From Janthinobacterium rivuli (GTDB lineage: Bacteria; Pseudomonadota; Gammaproteobacteria; Burkholderiales; Burkholderiaceae_D), in NCBI RefSeq assembly GCF_009208735.1, contig NZ_WFLJ01000003.1:186001-250000 (forward strand): a stretch of DNA of 64,000 nucleotides, written 5' to 3'. A program made the translations under genes and the position numbers. This document shows, one piece after another, positions 27,159 to 36,532 of this stretch. The notes beneath the pieces are model-generated. The model had not been told where the DNA came from. It searched no databases and saw only the letters and a list, made by a program, of their open reading frames with translations. Numbering within the stretch: position 1 is the first letter of the stretch; every line of letters starts with the position of its first letter.

Positions 27159-28531
27159 TATTCGCCGCTGCTGCTGCCGGTGGCCGAGCCGCCCGTGCCC
27201 GTCTTGCTGCGCGTGCTGCGGCGTGGCGGACGTTTCTTCTTGACGGCGCCTGGCGCGGCATTGGCGCTGACGAGCAGCGCTTCGCGCGTTTCCTCGTCGC
27301 CTTCGTAAAAGGCCGTCCACCATTCGCCGATGTCCATGTCGATCTCGCCCGAGGCACTGCGCAGCAGCAGGAAGTCGTAGCCGGCGCGGAAGCGCAGGTG
27401 CTCCAGCAATTTGTACGGCGCCTTGCCGACGCGGCGCTCGAAGCGCGGCTGCATCGACCAGATGTCGCGCATGTCCGAGCCGATCTTGCGCTGCAAGGCC
27501 AGTTTTTCCGTTTGCGAATCGAGCACGTCGTCGGCCGCCAGGTGCAGCGCGGGGATGGTCGACTCGCCGGCGGCGCGGTAGGCCGTCCATTTTTCCAGCA
27601 CCTGGTGCCACAGCAGCGAGGCGAACAGGAAGCCTGGCGAGACGGTCTTGCCGGCGGCGATGCGGGCGTCCGTGGCGTCCAGCGCCAGGGTGACGAATTT
27701 CGCGCCCAGCGGCTGTTCCAGCACCACGTCGAGCAGCGGCAGCAGGCCGTGATGCAAGCCTTCCTTGCGCAGCTGCTGCAGGCAGGCCAGCGCGTGGCCG
27801 CTCATCAGCAGTTTCAGCATTTCGTCGAACACGCGCGGTGCGGGCACGTTGTTGATCAGCGGCGCCATGACGGGGATCGGCGCGGCCGTGTGCGGCTCGA
27901 TGGTGAATTTCAGCTTGGCGGCGAAGCGCACCACGCGCAGCATGCGCACGGGGTCTTCGCGGTAGCGCTCTTCCGGCTTGCCGATCATGCGCAGGGTCTT
28001 GGCGCGGATGTCTTCCACGCCGCCGTGGTAATCGAGCACTTCCTGCGTGGCCGGGTTGTAGTACATGGCGTTGATGGTGAAGTCGCGGCGCAGCGCATCT
28101 TCGTGCTGCAGACCGAAGGTGTTGTCGCGCAGGACGCGGCCATGTTCATCCTTGGGCGCGGAATCGGCGCCGGCGCCGCGGAAGGTCGTCACTTCCAGCA
28201 AATCCTGGCCGAACATCACGTGCACGATCTGGAAGCGCTTGCCGATGATGAAGGCGCGGCGGAACAAGCGCTTGACCTGTTCCGGCGTGGCGTTGGTGGC
28301 GATGTCGAAGTCTTTGGGTTTGACGCCCAGCAGCAGGTCGCGCACGGCGCCGCCGACGACAAAGGCTTCGAAGCCCGCTTCCTGCAGGCTGCTGGTGACG
28401 CGGATGGCATTCGACGACACCAGTTTCGGGTCGATTCCGTGTTGCGCGGGACCGAGCACGACGGGTGCCGTGGTGTCGCGCGCTGCCTCTTTTTTAACGC
28501 CGAGGATCTTGCGGATGAATTTTTTAATCAT
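27158..28531 (-). CDS. pcnB: Poly(A) polymerase I
   Basis: PcnB adds poly(A) tails to RNA 3' ends and so marks them for decay. It belongs to the tRNA nucleotidyltransferase superfamily. At 457 residues it has the expected length. The catalytic head shows GGAVRDLLLGVKPKDFDIAT with the DxD metal pair, followed by RRDFTINAMYY and RYREDPVRMLRVVRFAAKL. The C-terminus is strongly basic (VKKKRPPRRSTRSK), which suits RNA binding. The 5' end overlaps the HAD gene by eight bases. A long open frame on the opposite strand is a coding shadow. Confidence 0.95.
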   Translation of the reverse strand: MIKKFIRKILGVKKEAARDTTAPVVLGPAQHGIDPKLVSSNAIRVTSSLQEAGFEAFVVGGAVRDLLLGVKPKDFDIATNATPEQVKRLFRRAFIIGKRFQIVHVMFGQDLLEVTTFRGAGADSAPKDEHGRVLRDNTFGLQHEDALRRDFTINAMYYNPATQEVLDYHGGVEDIRAKTLRMIGKPEERYREDPVRMLRVVRFAAKLKFTIEPHTAAPIPVMAPLINNVPAPRVFDEMLKLLMSGHALACLQQLRKEGLHHGLLPLLDVVLEQPLGAKFVTLALDATDARIAAGKTVSPGFLFASLLWHQVLEKWTAYRAAGESTIPALHLAADDVLDSQTEKLALQRKIGSDMRDIWSMQPRFERRVGKAPYKLLEHLRFRAGYDFLLLRSASGEIDMDIGEWWTAFYEGDEETREALLVSANAAPGAVKKKRPPRRSTRSKTGTGGSATGSSSGE

Positions 28532-29198
28532 TGAATAAGTGGAGTGATGGCCAGCCGTGGAGGGATGCGTGTGCGCTCAAAGCGGTGTTGGGATTGGTCG
28601 CGACCGGGTGGGTCACGACTGACAGCAAGGGGATGTCGTTGTGCGAATCGCTGTAAAAATAGCTGCGCTCGAACTGCCCCAGTTCCTTGCCCATCTTTTC
28701 CAGCCAGGCGTGGGTATGGGTCAGCTTGCCCGCGCCCAGCGTGGGCGTGCCCAGCAGCTTGCCCGTGACATTGCCTTGCGCATCATATTCGGGCATGGCG
28801 GCCAGCAGGTGCTCGACGCCGAGCGCGTCGGCGATGGGTTTTGTGATGAAATGGTTGGTGGCCGTGACGATGGCCAGCAAATCGCCCGCGTCCTGGTGCT
28901 GCTTGAGCAGGGCCACGACTTCCGGGCGGATGGCCGGCAAGACCACTTCGGCCATGAATTGCTTGTGCAGCGCTTCCAGGCGTTCGCGCGGGAATTGCGC
29001 CAGGGTGCCGAGGGAAAATTCCAGGTATTCCACTGGATCGAGCGTGCCGGCCTGGTATTGCGCGAAAAATTCGTCGTTGCGGCGGGTGAATTCGGCGGCG
29101 TCCACGGCACCGATGCGTACCAGGAATTCGCCCCACTCGTGATCCGAGTCGATGGGCAGCAGGGTGTGGTCGAGGTCAAACAGGGCCAGATTCATCAT
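28524..29198 (-). CDS. HAD-IB family hydrolase (SerB-like phosphatase)
   Basis: This haloacid dehalogenase superfamily hydrolase (224 residues) is of the subfamily IB type that includes phosphoserine phosphatase. Motif I is FDLDHTLLP, motif II is IVTATN, and motif III with the acidic pair is YFYSDSHNDIPLL. The cap is helical (residues about 17-85). The reaction is phosphate-ester hydrolysis, and the substrate is unknown. In many beta-proteobacteria it sits between hda and pcnB, as here. The ATG overlaps the hda stop by four bases (ATGA). Confidence 0.88.
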   Translation of the reverse strand: MMNLALFDLDHTLLPIDSDHEWGEFLVRIGAVDAAEFTRRNDEFFAQYQAGTLDPVEYLEFSLGTLAQFPRERLEALHKQFMAEVVLPAIRPEVVALLKQHQDAGDLLAIVTATNHFITKPIADALGVEHLLAAMPEYDAQGNVTGKLLGTPTLGAGKLTHTHAWLEKMGKELGQFERSYFYSDSHNDIPLLSVVTHPVATNPNTALSAHASLHGWPSLHLFND

Positions 29199-29863
29199 TC
29201 TTTCGCTTCCGCCTGCAGCAACTCGCGCAACAATGGCAAGGTGATCGGGCGTTGGGTTTCAAGGGAGTAGAGGTCGAGAGAGTCCAGCATCGTCGACAGC
29301 GAACGCATGTCGCGCCGGAAATGGGACAGCAGATAGGGTAACACGCCGGGCGACAAGGTCAAGCCGCGGGTGGTGGCCGCCTGGGTCAGGGCGGCGATTT
29401 TTTCATCGTCGGTCAAGCCGTGGATTTGATAAATCAAGCCCCAGCCCATACGCGTGCGCAAGTCTTCGCGCACGGGCAGCACGGCGGGCGGCACGGCGCC
29501 GCTGCACACCATGAACGCCTTGTTGGCGCGGATTTCATTGAACAGGGCAAAGGCATCGATCTGCGCCAGCGGCGACAGTTTTTCGCAGTCGTCGAGCAGG
29601 TACAGGTCGACGTCAGGCGAATACACGAATTCGGACTCGATCGAGAATGGCGAAATGTAGCGCGCGCGCTCGGTGCTGGCCAGGGCCTTGAGCAGATGGC
29701 TCTTGCCGGCGGCCAGTTCGCCCCACAGGTAGGCAAAATGTTCGCGCGAAGTGCGCGCGGCGAACTGGCGCATCAGCTGCGCCACTTCGGCATTCTGTCC
29801 CACCTCGAAGGTATCGAGGCTGTGCGCCTGGTCTGTGCCTAAATCGAGCACCAGTTGTTTCAT
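29195..29863 (-). CDS. hda: DnaA regulatory inactivator Hda
   Basis: Hda is an AAA+ protein that, with the DNA-loaded sliding clamp, stimulates ATP hydrolysis by DnaA and so prevents re-initiation of replication. It has 222 residues. The N-terminal QLVLDLG (residues 3-9) is the clamp-binding motif. The nucleotide site reads LWGELAAGKSHLLKAL, the Walker B region is LYLLDDCEKL, and the sensor II region carries FRRDMRSL. It heads the hda-HAD-pcnB-folK string of overlapping genes. Confidence 0.94.
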   Translation of the reverse strand: MKQLVLDLGTDQAHSLDTFEVGQNAEVAQLMRQFAARTSREHFAYLWGELAAGKSHLLKALASTERARYISPFSIESEFVYSPDVDLYLLDDCEKLSPLAQIDAFALFNEIRANKAFMVCSGAVPPAVLPVREDLRTRMGWGLIYQIHGLTDDEKIAALTQAATTRGLTLSPGVLPYLLSHFRRDMRSLSTMLDSLDLYSLETQRPITLPLLRELLQAEAKE

Positions 29864-29942
29864 GGCGTACGCCTTGTCCTGTTTTTCATTACTGCGTATG
29901 CGTCGTCGTCGCTGTTGTTAGTTTCATATTGTAATCATATCG

Positions 29943-30062
29943 GGTGCCTGACAGAAGCGTAGCGAGCGGCAGCAATTTGTGGCCGAGAAGCGCAACCGTA
30001 CTGTAGTACGGTGAGCATCGCCAGCCGCAAAGTGCGACTCGCAGTCGCTTATGTCAGTCACC
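29943..30062. repeat. 120-bp imperfect inverted-repeat (long hairpin) element
   Basis: Outer arms at 29943-29959 and 30046-30062 (17 nt each) pair with two mismatches. GCGAG (29962) pairs with CTCGC (30038). The centre is a perfect ACCGTACT / AGTACGGT hairpin with a 2-nt loop (29995-30012). The segments between pair imperfectly, so the whole element can fold into one long hairpin. It begins about 80 bp upstream of hda and ends 4 bp from the end of the perM-like gene. No open frame lies inside. Confidence 0.75.
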
Positions 30063-30065
30063 TTG

Positions 30066-31148
30066 TCATGCATTATAGAAGGTGCTGGACAGGTAGTGGC
30101 GTCTTAGATGCTTAAAAGCGACCATCAGGACGGCAGAAGCGGGTAAAGCGAGCAAAACGCCGACGAAACCGAATAGTTGTCCGAAGGCCAATAAGGCGAA
30201 GATCACGGCCAGCGGGTTCAGGCCGATGCGCTCGCCGACCAGGCGCGGCGTGAGGAAAAAGCCTTCGATGACCTGGCCGCAGCCGTAGATGACGGCCACG
30301 GCGATGACGCCGCTCCAGTCGGCAAACTGCAGCAGCGCGGCGATCAGCGCCAGCATCAGGCCCAGGCCGAAGCCCAGGTAGGGGATGAACACCAGCAAGC
30401 CCGTGATGATGCCCACAGGCAATGCGACTTCAAAACCGGCGATGGCCAGCGCCACCGAGTAATACGTGGCCAGCACCAGCATGACGAGGAGTTGGCCGCG
30501 CAGGTATTGCGCCAGCAGGGTGTCGACTTCCTGCGCCATGCCCACCGTGCGGCCGACCCAGCGCCGCGGCACGGCGCCGGCGATGCGCGCCAGCATCGGA
30601 TGCCAGTCCAGCAACAGGTAGAACAGCACCACGGGAATGAGCACGACGGTGGCCAGCCAGCCCAGCACGGCCGTGCCGCCGATGCGGGCCGAGGCCAGCA
30701 CGGTGCTCCAGATTTCATCGCCGCTGGTGGCCATCTGCTGGCTCAGCATGCGCTTGAGGCCCGTGCCGTCGAGCCGCACGCGGATGCCCAGGTCGCGCAG
30801 TTTCGGCGCCAGGAAGTCGTTCGCCTTGTTCAGAAACTGGGGGATTTGCGCCTGCAGCAAGGGAATTTCCTTTTGCAACACGGGTACGACGATCAGCACC
30901 AGCGCCGTGATGGCGAGGAAAAACAACACTACGACGACCAGCACGGCCAGCGGACGGGGCACGTAAAAGCGCTTGTAATGGAGGCGCTGCAACCGGTCGA
31001 CGCCGGGATTGAGCACGTAGGCGAGGATGGCGGCGGCCAGGAAGGGCGTCAGGATGGGGCCCAGGCTGACGAGCAGCAGCAGGAATGCCAGCCAGACCGC
31101 GATCCAAAATGCTGTTTGCTTCTGTTCGGCGGTGATGGCGAATGGCAT
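30066..31148 (-). CDS. AI-2E family transporter (PerM-like)
   Basis: This integral membrane protein (360 residues) has about eight hydrophobic segments and the AI-2E transporter layout: two N-terminal helix pairs, a large polar region (about residues 85-145), then a glycine-rich second half (GFGLGLMLALIAALLQF, GCGQVIEGFFLTPRLVGERIGLNPLAVI). Family members include exporters of the autoinducer AI-2 and of sodium/protons. The true substrate is not clear. It is divergent from purM, as in many beta-proteobacteria. Confidence 0.88.
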   Translation of the reverse strand: MPFAITAEQKQTAFWIAVWLAFLLLLVSLGPILTPFLAAAILAYVLNPGVDRLQRLHYKRFYVPRPLAVLVVVVLFFLAITALVLIVVPVLQKEIPLLQAQIPQFLNKANDFLAPKLRDLGIRVRLDGTGLKRMLSQQMATSGDEIWSTVLASARIGGTAVLGWLATVVLIPVVLFYLLLDWHPMLARIAGAVPRRWVGRTVGMAQEVDTLLAQYLRGQLLVMLVLATYYSVALAIAGFEVALPVGIITGLLVFIPYLGFGLGLMLALIAALLQFADWSGVIAVAVIYGCGQVIEGFFLTPRLVGERIGLNPLAVIFALLAFGQLFGFVGVLLALPASAVLMVAFKHLRRHYLSSTFYNA

Positions 31149-31184
31149 GGAGTTTGTGCTGTTGCGTTAAAAAAAGGCAGTTAA

Positions 31185-31214
31185 TTACGAAATGGCGGGG
31201 CAGTTTGATAAAAT
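31185..31214 (+). promoter_or_regulatory. Candidate purM promoter
   Basis: TAAAAT (31209-31214) matches the -10 consensus at five of six positions. A weak -35 (TTACGA, 31185-31190) lies 18 bp upstream. It sits in the divergent region between the PerM-like gene and purM and would give a leader of about 115 nt. Confidence 0.45.
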
Positions 31215-31336
31215 AGCGACTTGATCGACCGAATTCACCCGCTGGCGTCCTGCCGCACGATGTTGAAAAACATGCTTGCGCGCGCGTGCCGGCGGGTATC
31301 CGCCTTCTATTTTACCGCCTCCGCTGCCACCACACC

Positions 31337-32380
31337 ATGAACCAGACTTCTAATGTTTCCCTTTCCTACCGTGACGCTGGCGTCGATATCGACGCAGGCG
31401 ACGCTTTAGTCGAAGCAATCAAGCCGTTTGCCAAGCGCACCCTGCGCGAAGGCGTGATGGGCGGCCTGGGCGGTTTTGGCGCCATGTTTGAGATCAGCAA
31501 GAAGTACAAGGAACCCGTGCTGGTTTCGGGCACCGACGGCGTGGGCACCAAATTGCGCCTGGCGTTCGAACTGAACCGCCATGACACGGTCGGCATCGAC
31601 CTGGTCGCCATGAGCGTCAACGACATCCTGGTGCAAGGCGCCGAACCGCTGTTCTTCCTCGACTACTTCGCTTGCGGCAAGCTGGACGTGGCCATCGCCA
31701 CCGACGTCATCAAGGGCATCGCCCAGGGTTGCGAACAAGCTGGCTGCGCGCTGATCGGCGGCGAAACGGCGGAAATGCCGAGCATGTACCCGGCCGGCGA
31801 ATACGATTTGGCAGGTTTTGCCGTCGGCGCCGTGGAAAAATCGAAAATCATCGACGGCACCAAGATCGCCCCGGGCGACGTGGTGCTGGGCCTGGCCTCG
31901 TCGGGCGTGCACTCGAACGGTTACTCGCTGGTGCGCAAGATCATCGAAGTGGCGAAACCGGACCTGGAAGGCGACTTCCACGGCCGTAAACTCGCCGACG
32001 TGCTGATGCAGCCGACGCGCATCTACGTCAAGCCATTGCTGGCGCTGATGGACGCCATGGAAGTCAAGGGCATGGTGCACATCACCGGTGGCGGCCTGGT
32101 GGAAAACATCCCGCGCGTGCTGCAGCCTGGCCTGGTGGCCGAGCTGGACTCGAAGGCATGGACCATGCCGCCGCTGTTCACGTGGCTGCAACAGCACGGC
32201 GGCGTGGCTGACGCCGAAATGCACCGCGTCTTCAACTGCGGCATCGGCATGACCGTCATCGTCTCGCAGGAAAACGCGGACGCCGCCATCGCCCAGTTGC
32301 AGGCGGCCGGCGAAACCGTGTCGCGCATCGGCACCATCCGCGCCCGCGTGGGTGACGAGCATCAGACAGTTGTCATCTAA
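31337..32380 (+). CDS. purM: Phosphoribosylformylglycinamidine cyclo-ligase (AIR synthetase)
   Basis: PurM closes the imidazole ring of AIR with ATP in purine synthesis. It has 347 residues from the ATG at 31337. Typical blocks are [52 protein letters not shown] and [18 protein letters not shown]. An upstream in-frame start would add 17 residues absent from the family. A strong terminator follows. Confidence 0.97.
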   Translation: MNQTSNVSLSYRDAGVDIDAGDALVEAIKPFAKRTLREGVMGGLGGFGAMFEISKKYKEPVLVSGTDGVGTKLRLAFELNRHDTVGIDLVAMSVNDILVQGAEPLFFLDYFACGKLDVAIATDVIKGIAQGCEQAGCALIGGETAEMPSMYPAGEYDLAGFAVGAVEKSKIIDGTKIAPGDVVLGLASSGVHSNGYSLVRKIIEVAKPDLEGDFHGRKLADVLMQPTRIYVKPLLALMDAMEVKGMVHITGGGLVENIPRVLQPGLVAELDSKAWTMPPLFTWLQQHGGVADAEMHRVFNCGIGMTVIVSQENADAAIAQLQAAGETVSRIGTIRARVGDEHQTVVI

Positions 32381-32398
32381 ACTGTAGCTTGAACAAAC

Positions 32399-32432
32399 AA
32401 GGCAGGCACTCGCGAGAGGCCTGCCTTTTTTT
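32399..32432 (+). terminator. Rho-independent terminator after purM
   Basis: Stem AAGGCAGGC / GCCTGCCTT with an 11-nt loop, followed by seven T. It lies 18 bp after the purM stop and close to the end of the convergent MFS gene. Confidence 0.92.
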
Positions 32433-32447
32433 ACGTCGCGAGCTCGC

Positions 32448-33779
32448 TTATCTTGCGTGCGCCGGCTTCATGTGGCCATCCGCCTGCGAACCGCCCCTGC
32501 CGATCATGGCCACGCTGACGGCCGAGACGAGCGAGGCGAACAGGATGTAGCCGACGATGTGCCACGGTTCGCCATCGCCCGTTTTCAGCAGGTAGGTGGC
32601 GATGATGGGCGTCAGGCCGCTGGCGAAGATGCCGGAGAACTGGTAGACGAAGGAGATGCCCGTGTAGCGCACCTTGGCGTCGAACAGGTCGCAGAACAGG
32701 GCCGCTTCCGGGCCGTACACGGCCGAATACAGCACGCCCAGCGGGATGATCACGGAACACCACAGCAGCAGCGGATTGTCGGCGTGGTTGAGCATGATCC
32801 AGAAGGCGGGAATGGCCGACACGCCCGTGATCAATGAACCCCAGAAAAACACCTTGGTGCGGCCGATGCGGTCCGACAGGCGGCCGAAGAACGGGATGCA
32901 GAAGCACATCACGACGGCCGACGCCATCACGCCCATCAGCGCTTCCGTGCGGGCGATCTTGATGGTGTTGGTCAGATAGGTGATGGAAAACACGCCGAAG
33001 ATATTGAAGAACACCCCGTCGATATAGCGCGCGCCCATGCCCTTCAAGACGTTGCCCGGATAGCGTTTCAGCAGGTCGAAAAACGGAATCTGCGTCTCCG
33101 CATTCTTTTCCTTGACGGCCTGGAATTCCGGCGTTTCCATCACGTTCAGGCGTATCCACATGCCGATGAAGACCAGGGCCGCAGATAAAATGAAGGCCAC
33201 GCGCCAGCCCCAGGACAGGAATTGCGCATCGCTCAAGCTGTAGGACAGGATCGCCACCACGCCGGAAGCGAGGCACAGGCCGATGGCCAGGCCGATCTGC
33301 GGCAGGCTGGCGTAGAAGCCGCGCTCTTTGGGCGGCGCATATTCATACGCCATCAGCACGGCGCCGCCCCATTCGCCCCCAAGCCCGATCCCCTGCAGCA
33401 CGCGCAGGAACAGCAGCAGACCCGGCGCCCAGTAGCCGATATGGTCGTAGGTGGGCAGCACGCCGATCAGGAAGGTGGAAATACCCATGATCATCAGGGT
33501 CATCACCAGCATGCTCTTGCGGCCGATCTTGTCGCCGAAGTGGCCGAAGATCACGCCGCCGATGGGGCGCGACAGGAAGCCCACGGCGAAGGTGCCGTAG
33601 GCCAGCATGGTCGAGACGAGCGGATCGCCGCCCGGGAAATACAGCTTGCTGAACACGATGCCGGCCACCACGCCGTATAAAAAGAAGTCATACCATTCGA
33701 TGGTGGCGCCGATCACGCTGGCCATCACGACTTTCCGCAGCTCTTGGGCTTTTTTCGGATTGCTGGGATTGTTGTCCAT
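32448..33779 (-). CDS. MFS transporter, metabolite:H+ symporter (ShiA/ProP-like)
   Basis: This proton-coupled symporter (443 residues, twelve helices) belongs to the metabolite:H+ symporter branch, which includes ShiA, ProP and citrate/ketoglutarate carriers. The N-terminal VVMASVIGATIEWYDFFLYG is the branch's signature, and the loop 2-3 motif is GHFGDKIGRKSML. The substrate is probably an organic acid. It lies 124 bp after the GMC oxidoreductase gene on the same strand and beside an IclR regulator, so uptake of the compound handled by those genes is plausible. GGAGA precedes the ATG, next to a palindrome at 33791. Confidence 0.88.
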   Translation of the reverse strand: MDNNPSNPKKAQELRKVVMASVIGATIEWYDFFLYGVVAGIVFSKLYFPGGDPLVSTMLAYGTFAVGFLSRPIGGVIFGHFGDKIGRKSMLVMTLMIMGISTFLIGVLPTYDHIGYWAPGLLLFLRVLQGIGLGGEWGGAVLMAYEYAPPKERGFYASLPQIGLAIGLCLASGVVAILSYSLSDAQFLSWGWRVAFILSAALVFIGMWIRLNVMETPEFQAVKEKNAETQIPFFDLLKRYPGNVLKGMGARYIDGVFFNIFGVFSITYLTNTIKIARTEALMGVMASAVVMCFCIPFFGRLSDRIGRTKVFFWGSLITGVSAIPAFWIMLNHADNPLLLWCSVIIPLGVLYSAVYGPEAALFCDLFDAKVRYTGISFVYQFSGIFASGLTPIIATYLLKTGDGEPWHIVGYILFASLVSAVSVAMIGRGGSQADGHMKPAHAR

Positions 33780-33790
33780 ATCTAGTCTCC

Positions 33791-33804
33791 AATCGATATC
33801 GATT
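33791..33804. promoter_or_regulatory. 14-bp perfect palindrome upstream of the MFS gene
   Basis: AATCGATATCGATT is a perfect palindrome that abuts the GGAGA ribosome-binding site of the MFS gene. Its position suits a repressor operator, but it could be chance. Confidence 0.4.
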
Positions 33805-33903
33805 ATGTGTGTTTTTTTAATGCCTGGCGTGTCGCCGGGTCATTGGAGGCGGGGCCGTCTGCCCGCCGCTGACATCCTCCTTGCCGGGAATGGAATGGGT
33901 GGG

Positions 33904-35520
33904 TCAGGCTGCCTGCGGCAGCCGCACGGCGTCCGCCAGGATCATGTCGGCCGCTTTTTCGGCGATCATGATGGTGGGCGCATTCGTGTTGCCCGAGACG
34001 ATTTCCGGCATGATCGACGCGTCGACCACGCGCAGGTTCCGCATGCCGTGCACGCGCAGGCGCTCGTCGACGACGGCCATGGCGTCGTGCCCCATCTTGC
34101 AGGTGCCGCTGGGGTGGTAGATCGACTGGCTGAAGCGCCGCGCCGCGTCCAGCAGTTCTTCATCCGTCTCGAACTGCGGGCCGGGCACGAACTCGGCAAT
34201 GATGTGCGGCGCCAGCGACGGCGCGGCGGCGATTTTTCGCGCCACGCGCAGGGCGGCGATCGCCGTGCGCTGGTCGCGCGGGTCGGACAGGTAGTTCGGG
34301 TAAATGCCCGGATAGGCGAGCGGGTCGGCGGACTTGATCGACACGTGGCCGCGGCTGTGCGGGCGCAGCTGGCACACGGACGAGGTAAACGCGGAAAACG
34401 GATGCGCGCCTTCGCCCGGCTTGTCGGCGCTCAGCGGCTGCATGTGGAACTGGATGTCGGGCCGCTCCACCTCGGGCGACGACTTGGTAAATACCGTCAC
34501 CTGGCTGGCCGCCAAGGTCAAGGGCCCCGAGCGGGAAAACACATATTGCATGCCCACCCACAGCTTGCCCCACAGGCTGTTGACTTCATCGTTCAGGGTT
34601 TTTAATCGCGTCTTGAAGACGAGGCGGATTTGCAGATGGTCTTGCAGGTTCTGTCCCACGCCGGGCAAGTCGTGCACCAGTGGCACGCCCACTTCCTCTA
34701 GCAGGGCGCGCGGACCCACGCCCGAGCATTGCAGGATCTGCGGCGAGCCGATGGCGCCCGCGCATAAAATCACTTCGCCGCTGGCGCGCGCCTGGCGCAG
34801 CTGGCCATCCTGCCGGAACTCGATGCCGACGGCGCGCTTGCCCTCGAACAGCACGCGCGTGATCTGCGCGCGCACTTCCACGCGCAGGTTGGCGCGCTTG
34901 CGGGCCGGACGCAAGAAGGCTTTCGCCGTGCTCCAGCGCAAGCCCTTGCTGGCCGTCTGCTGGAAGTAGCCGACGCCTTCCTGCGTGGCGCCGTTGTAAT
35001 CGGCATTGAAGGGGATGCCGCTTTCCGTGGCGCCCGCAATGAAATGCTCGGCGATTGGACGGCGCAGGCGCAGGTCCGACACCTTCAACGGGCCGCCCAC
35101 GCCGTGGTAGTCGCTGGCGCCACGTTCCTGGTCTTCCGATTTCTTGAAATACGGCAGCACCTCGGCATAGCTCCAGCCTGCATTTCCCAGCTCGGCCCAG
35201 CGGTCGTAATCCTCTTTCTGGCCGCGCACGTACAGCAAGCCGTTGAGCGAGCTGGAGCCGCCCAGCACCTTGCCGCGCGGCCATTGCAACTGGCGCCCGG
35301 CGATGCCTGCGTCCGCTTCCGTGCGGTAGCACCAGTCCAGCTTCGGGTCGTGCATGGTCTTGAAATAGCCGACCGGCACATGTATCCAGGGATTGTTGTC
35401 CTTGCCGCCCGCTTCCAGCAGCAATACCTGGTTGCGGCTGTCGTGCGACAGGCGGTTGGCCAGCACGCAGCCGGCCGAACCGGCGCCGACGACGATGTAA
35501 TCATAGTGTGTTTGCAACAT
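33904..35520 (-). CDS. GMC-family FAD-dependent oxidoreductase (choline/alcohol dehydrogenase type)
   Basis: This flavoenzyme of 538 residues is in the glucose-methanol-choline family. The dinucleotide fold is at the N-terminus ([17 protein letters not shown]), followed by the GMC signature 1 region ([21 protein letters not shown]) and signature 2 ([16 protein letters not shown]). Near the C-terminus come the active-site histidine in [10 protein letters not shown] and the second His/Asn position in [17 protein letters not shown]. It would oxidise an alcohol to an aldehyde with a quinone or another acceptor. The ATG at 35520 follows GGAGA. A longer frame to 35580 adds a basic, unrelated tail. 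Confidence 0.9.
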   Translation of the reverse strand: MLQTHYDYIVVGAGSAGCVLANRLSHDSRNQVLLLEAGGKDNNPWIHVPVGYFKTMHDPKLDWCYRTEADAGIAGRQLQWPRGKVLGGSSSLNGLLYVRGQKEDYDRWAELGNAGWSYAEVLPYFKKSEDQERGASDYHGVGGPLKVSDLRLRRPIAEHFIAGATESGIPFNADYNGATQEGVGYFQQTASKGLRWSTAKAFLRPARKRANLRVEVRAQITRVLFEGKRAVGIEFRQDGQLRQARASGEVILCAGAIGSPQILQCSGVGPRALLEEVGVPLVHDLPGVGQNLQDHLQIRLVFKTRLKTLNDEVNSLWGKLWVGMQYVFSRSGPLTLAASQVTVFTKSSPEVERPDIQFHMQPLSADKPGEGAHPFSAFTSSVCQLRPHSRGHVSIKSADPLAYPGIYPNYLSDPRDQRTAIAALRVARKIAAAPSLAPHIIAEFVPGPQFETDEELLDAARRFSQSIYHPSGTCKMGHDAMAVVDERLRVHGMRNLRVVDASIMPEIVSGNTNAPTIMIAEKAADMILADAVRLPQAA

Positions 35521-35600
35521 GGTGCTTGTCTCCTGCGTTGCGGTATCGCGCCGCCTCGGCGGGCGTTTTTTGCGATACACTGGTCTTTATTGATTATTTT

Positions 35601-35617
35601 TGGAACGTCTTGTTCCA
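35601..35617. promoter_or_regulatory. Candidate IclR-type operator
   Basis: TGGAAC-GTCTT-GTTCCA is a perfect 6-5-6 inverted repeat in the divergent region between the GMC gene and iclR. IclR-family proteins bind palindromes of this size beside their own genes. Its placement would let one site control both directions. Confidence 0.6.
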
Positions 35618-35683
35618 TTTATAAAAGACGTGCAGCACCGGGACAAGCGGAAACCACCGCATACGCGAGAGGTGAAACAGAAC

Positions 35684-36532
35684 ATGCATGATGCGTTTCA
35701 AAAACGGCAGGCCGAGGCCGAAGAAGACAGTTCGGCGGGCGGGGTAGTGGCTGCCAGCACGGCGGCCAGCCATGGCGACGAGGCGCGCGGCTTGCGCGTG
35801 CTGCGTCTGATCGAGCACCTGGCCAGCGCCAGCCAGCCCTTGACCCTGTCGCAGCTGGCCGCGCGCATGCAAGTGCCCAAGGCCAGCATGATGCGGCTGC
35901 TCGATACGCTGGAGCAACACGGCTATGTGCTGCGCACGCCCGTGGGTCGCGGCTATGTGCCGGGCGCCGCGTCCACCAACCTGGCGCTGGCCACCCTGCG
36001 CAACAATGCCCTGATCCGCGTGAGCCGCAGCATCCTGGGCAGCCTGGTGGCGGCCACGGGCGAGACGTGCAATCTGGCCATTCCCGAGGGTAATGCGATC
36101 GTGTATGTGGACCGCGTGGAAACGCAGGAGCCGCTGCGCCTGCACCTGGTGCTGGGCACGCGCGCGCCCATGCATTGCACGGCGAGTGGCAAATTATTCC
36201 TGGCGCACATGAATTTGCTGGAGCGGCGCGAATTGCTGGCCATGCTGACCCTGCAGGCGCGCACGCCGAAAAGCATCACGGATCCCGTGCTGCTCGAGCG
36301 CGAGATCGTGCGCATCGCCCGCCTGGGCATCGGCATCGACGACGAGGAATTCGTGCATGGCATGGTGGCCGTGGCCGTGCCCATCTGCGCGGCCGACGGG
36401 CGCATCGTGGCGGCCGTCGCCTGCCACGCGCCCGTGGCGCGCAAGTCCGTCGAGCAGTTGATGCAGCACGTGCCGCAACTGAAGGAAGCGGCCGTCAAGC
36501 TGCGCCCGCTATTGCTGGCGGAAAACAGCTAG
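35684..36532 (+). CDS. IclR-family transcriptional regulator
   Basis: This regulator has 282 residues. The N-terminal winged helix-turn-helix lies at about residues 35-95 (LTLSQLAARMQVPKASMMRLLDTLEQHGYVLR) and the C-terminal effector-binding domain at about 110-275 (GETCNLAIPEGNAIVYVDRVE, GTRAPMHCTASGKLFLA, DDEEFVHGMVAVAVPI). The family commonly controls catabolism of aromatic acids or alcohols. The ATG at 35684 lies nine bases after GAGAGGTG. Starting further upstream would place the codon inside the operator. Its stop overlaps the stop of the convergent phosphofructokinase (shared CTAG). Confidence 0.92.
   Translation: MHDAFQKRQAEAEEDSSAGGVVAASTAASHGDEARGLRVLRLIEHLASASQPLTLSQLAARMQVPKASMMRLLDTLEQHGYVLRTPVGRGYVPGAASTNLALATLRNNALIRVSRSILGSLVAATGETCNLAIPEGNAIVYVDRVETQEPLRLHLVLGTRAPMHCTASGKLFLAHMNLLERRELLAMLTLQARTPKSITDPVLLEREIVRIARLGIGIDDEEFVHGMVAVAVPICAADGRIVAAVACHAPVARKSVEQLMQHVPQLKEAAVKLRPLLLAENS

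Noticed and set aside
27398..28534. Open frame of 378 codons opposite pcnB
   Set aside because: pcnB on the minus strand has catalytic motifs and overlaps its neighbours. The opposite frame has no domain.
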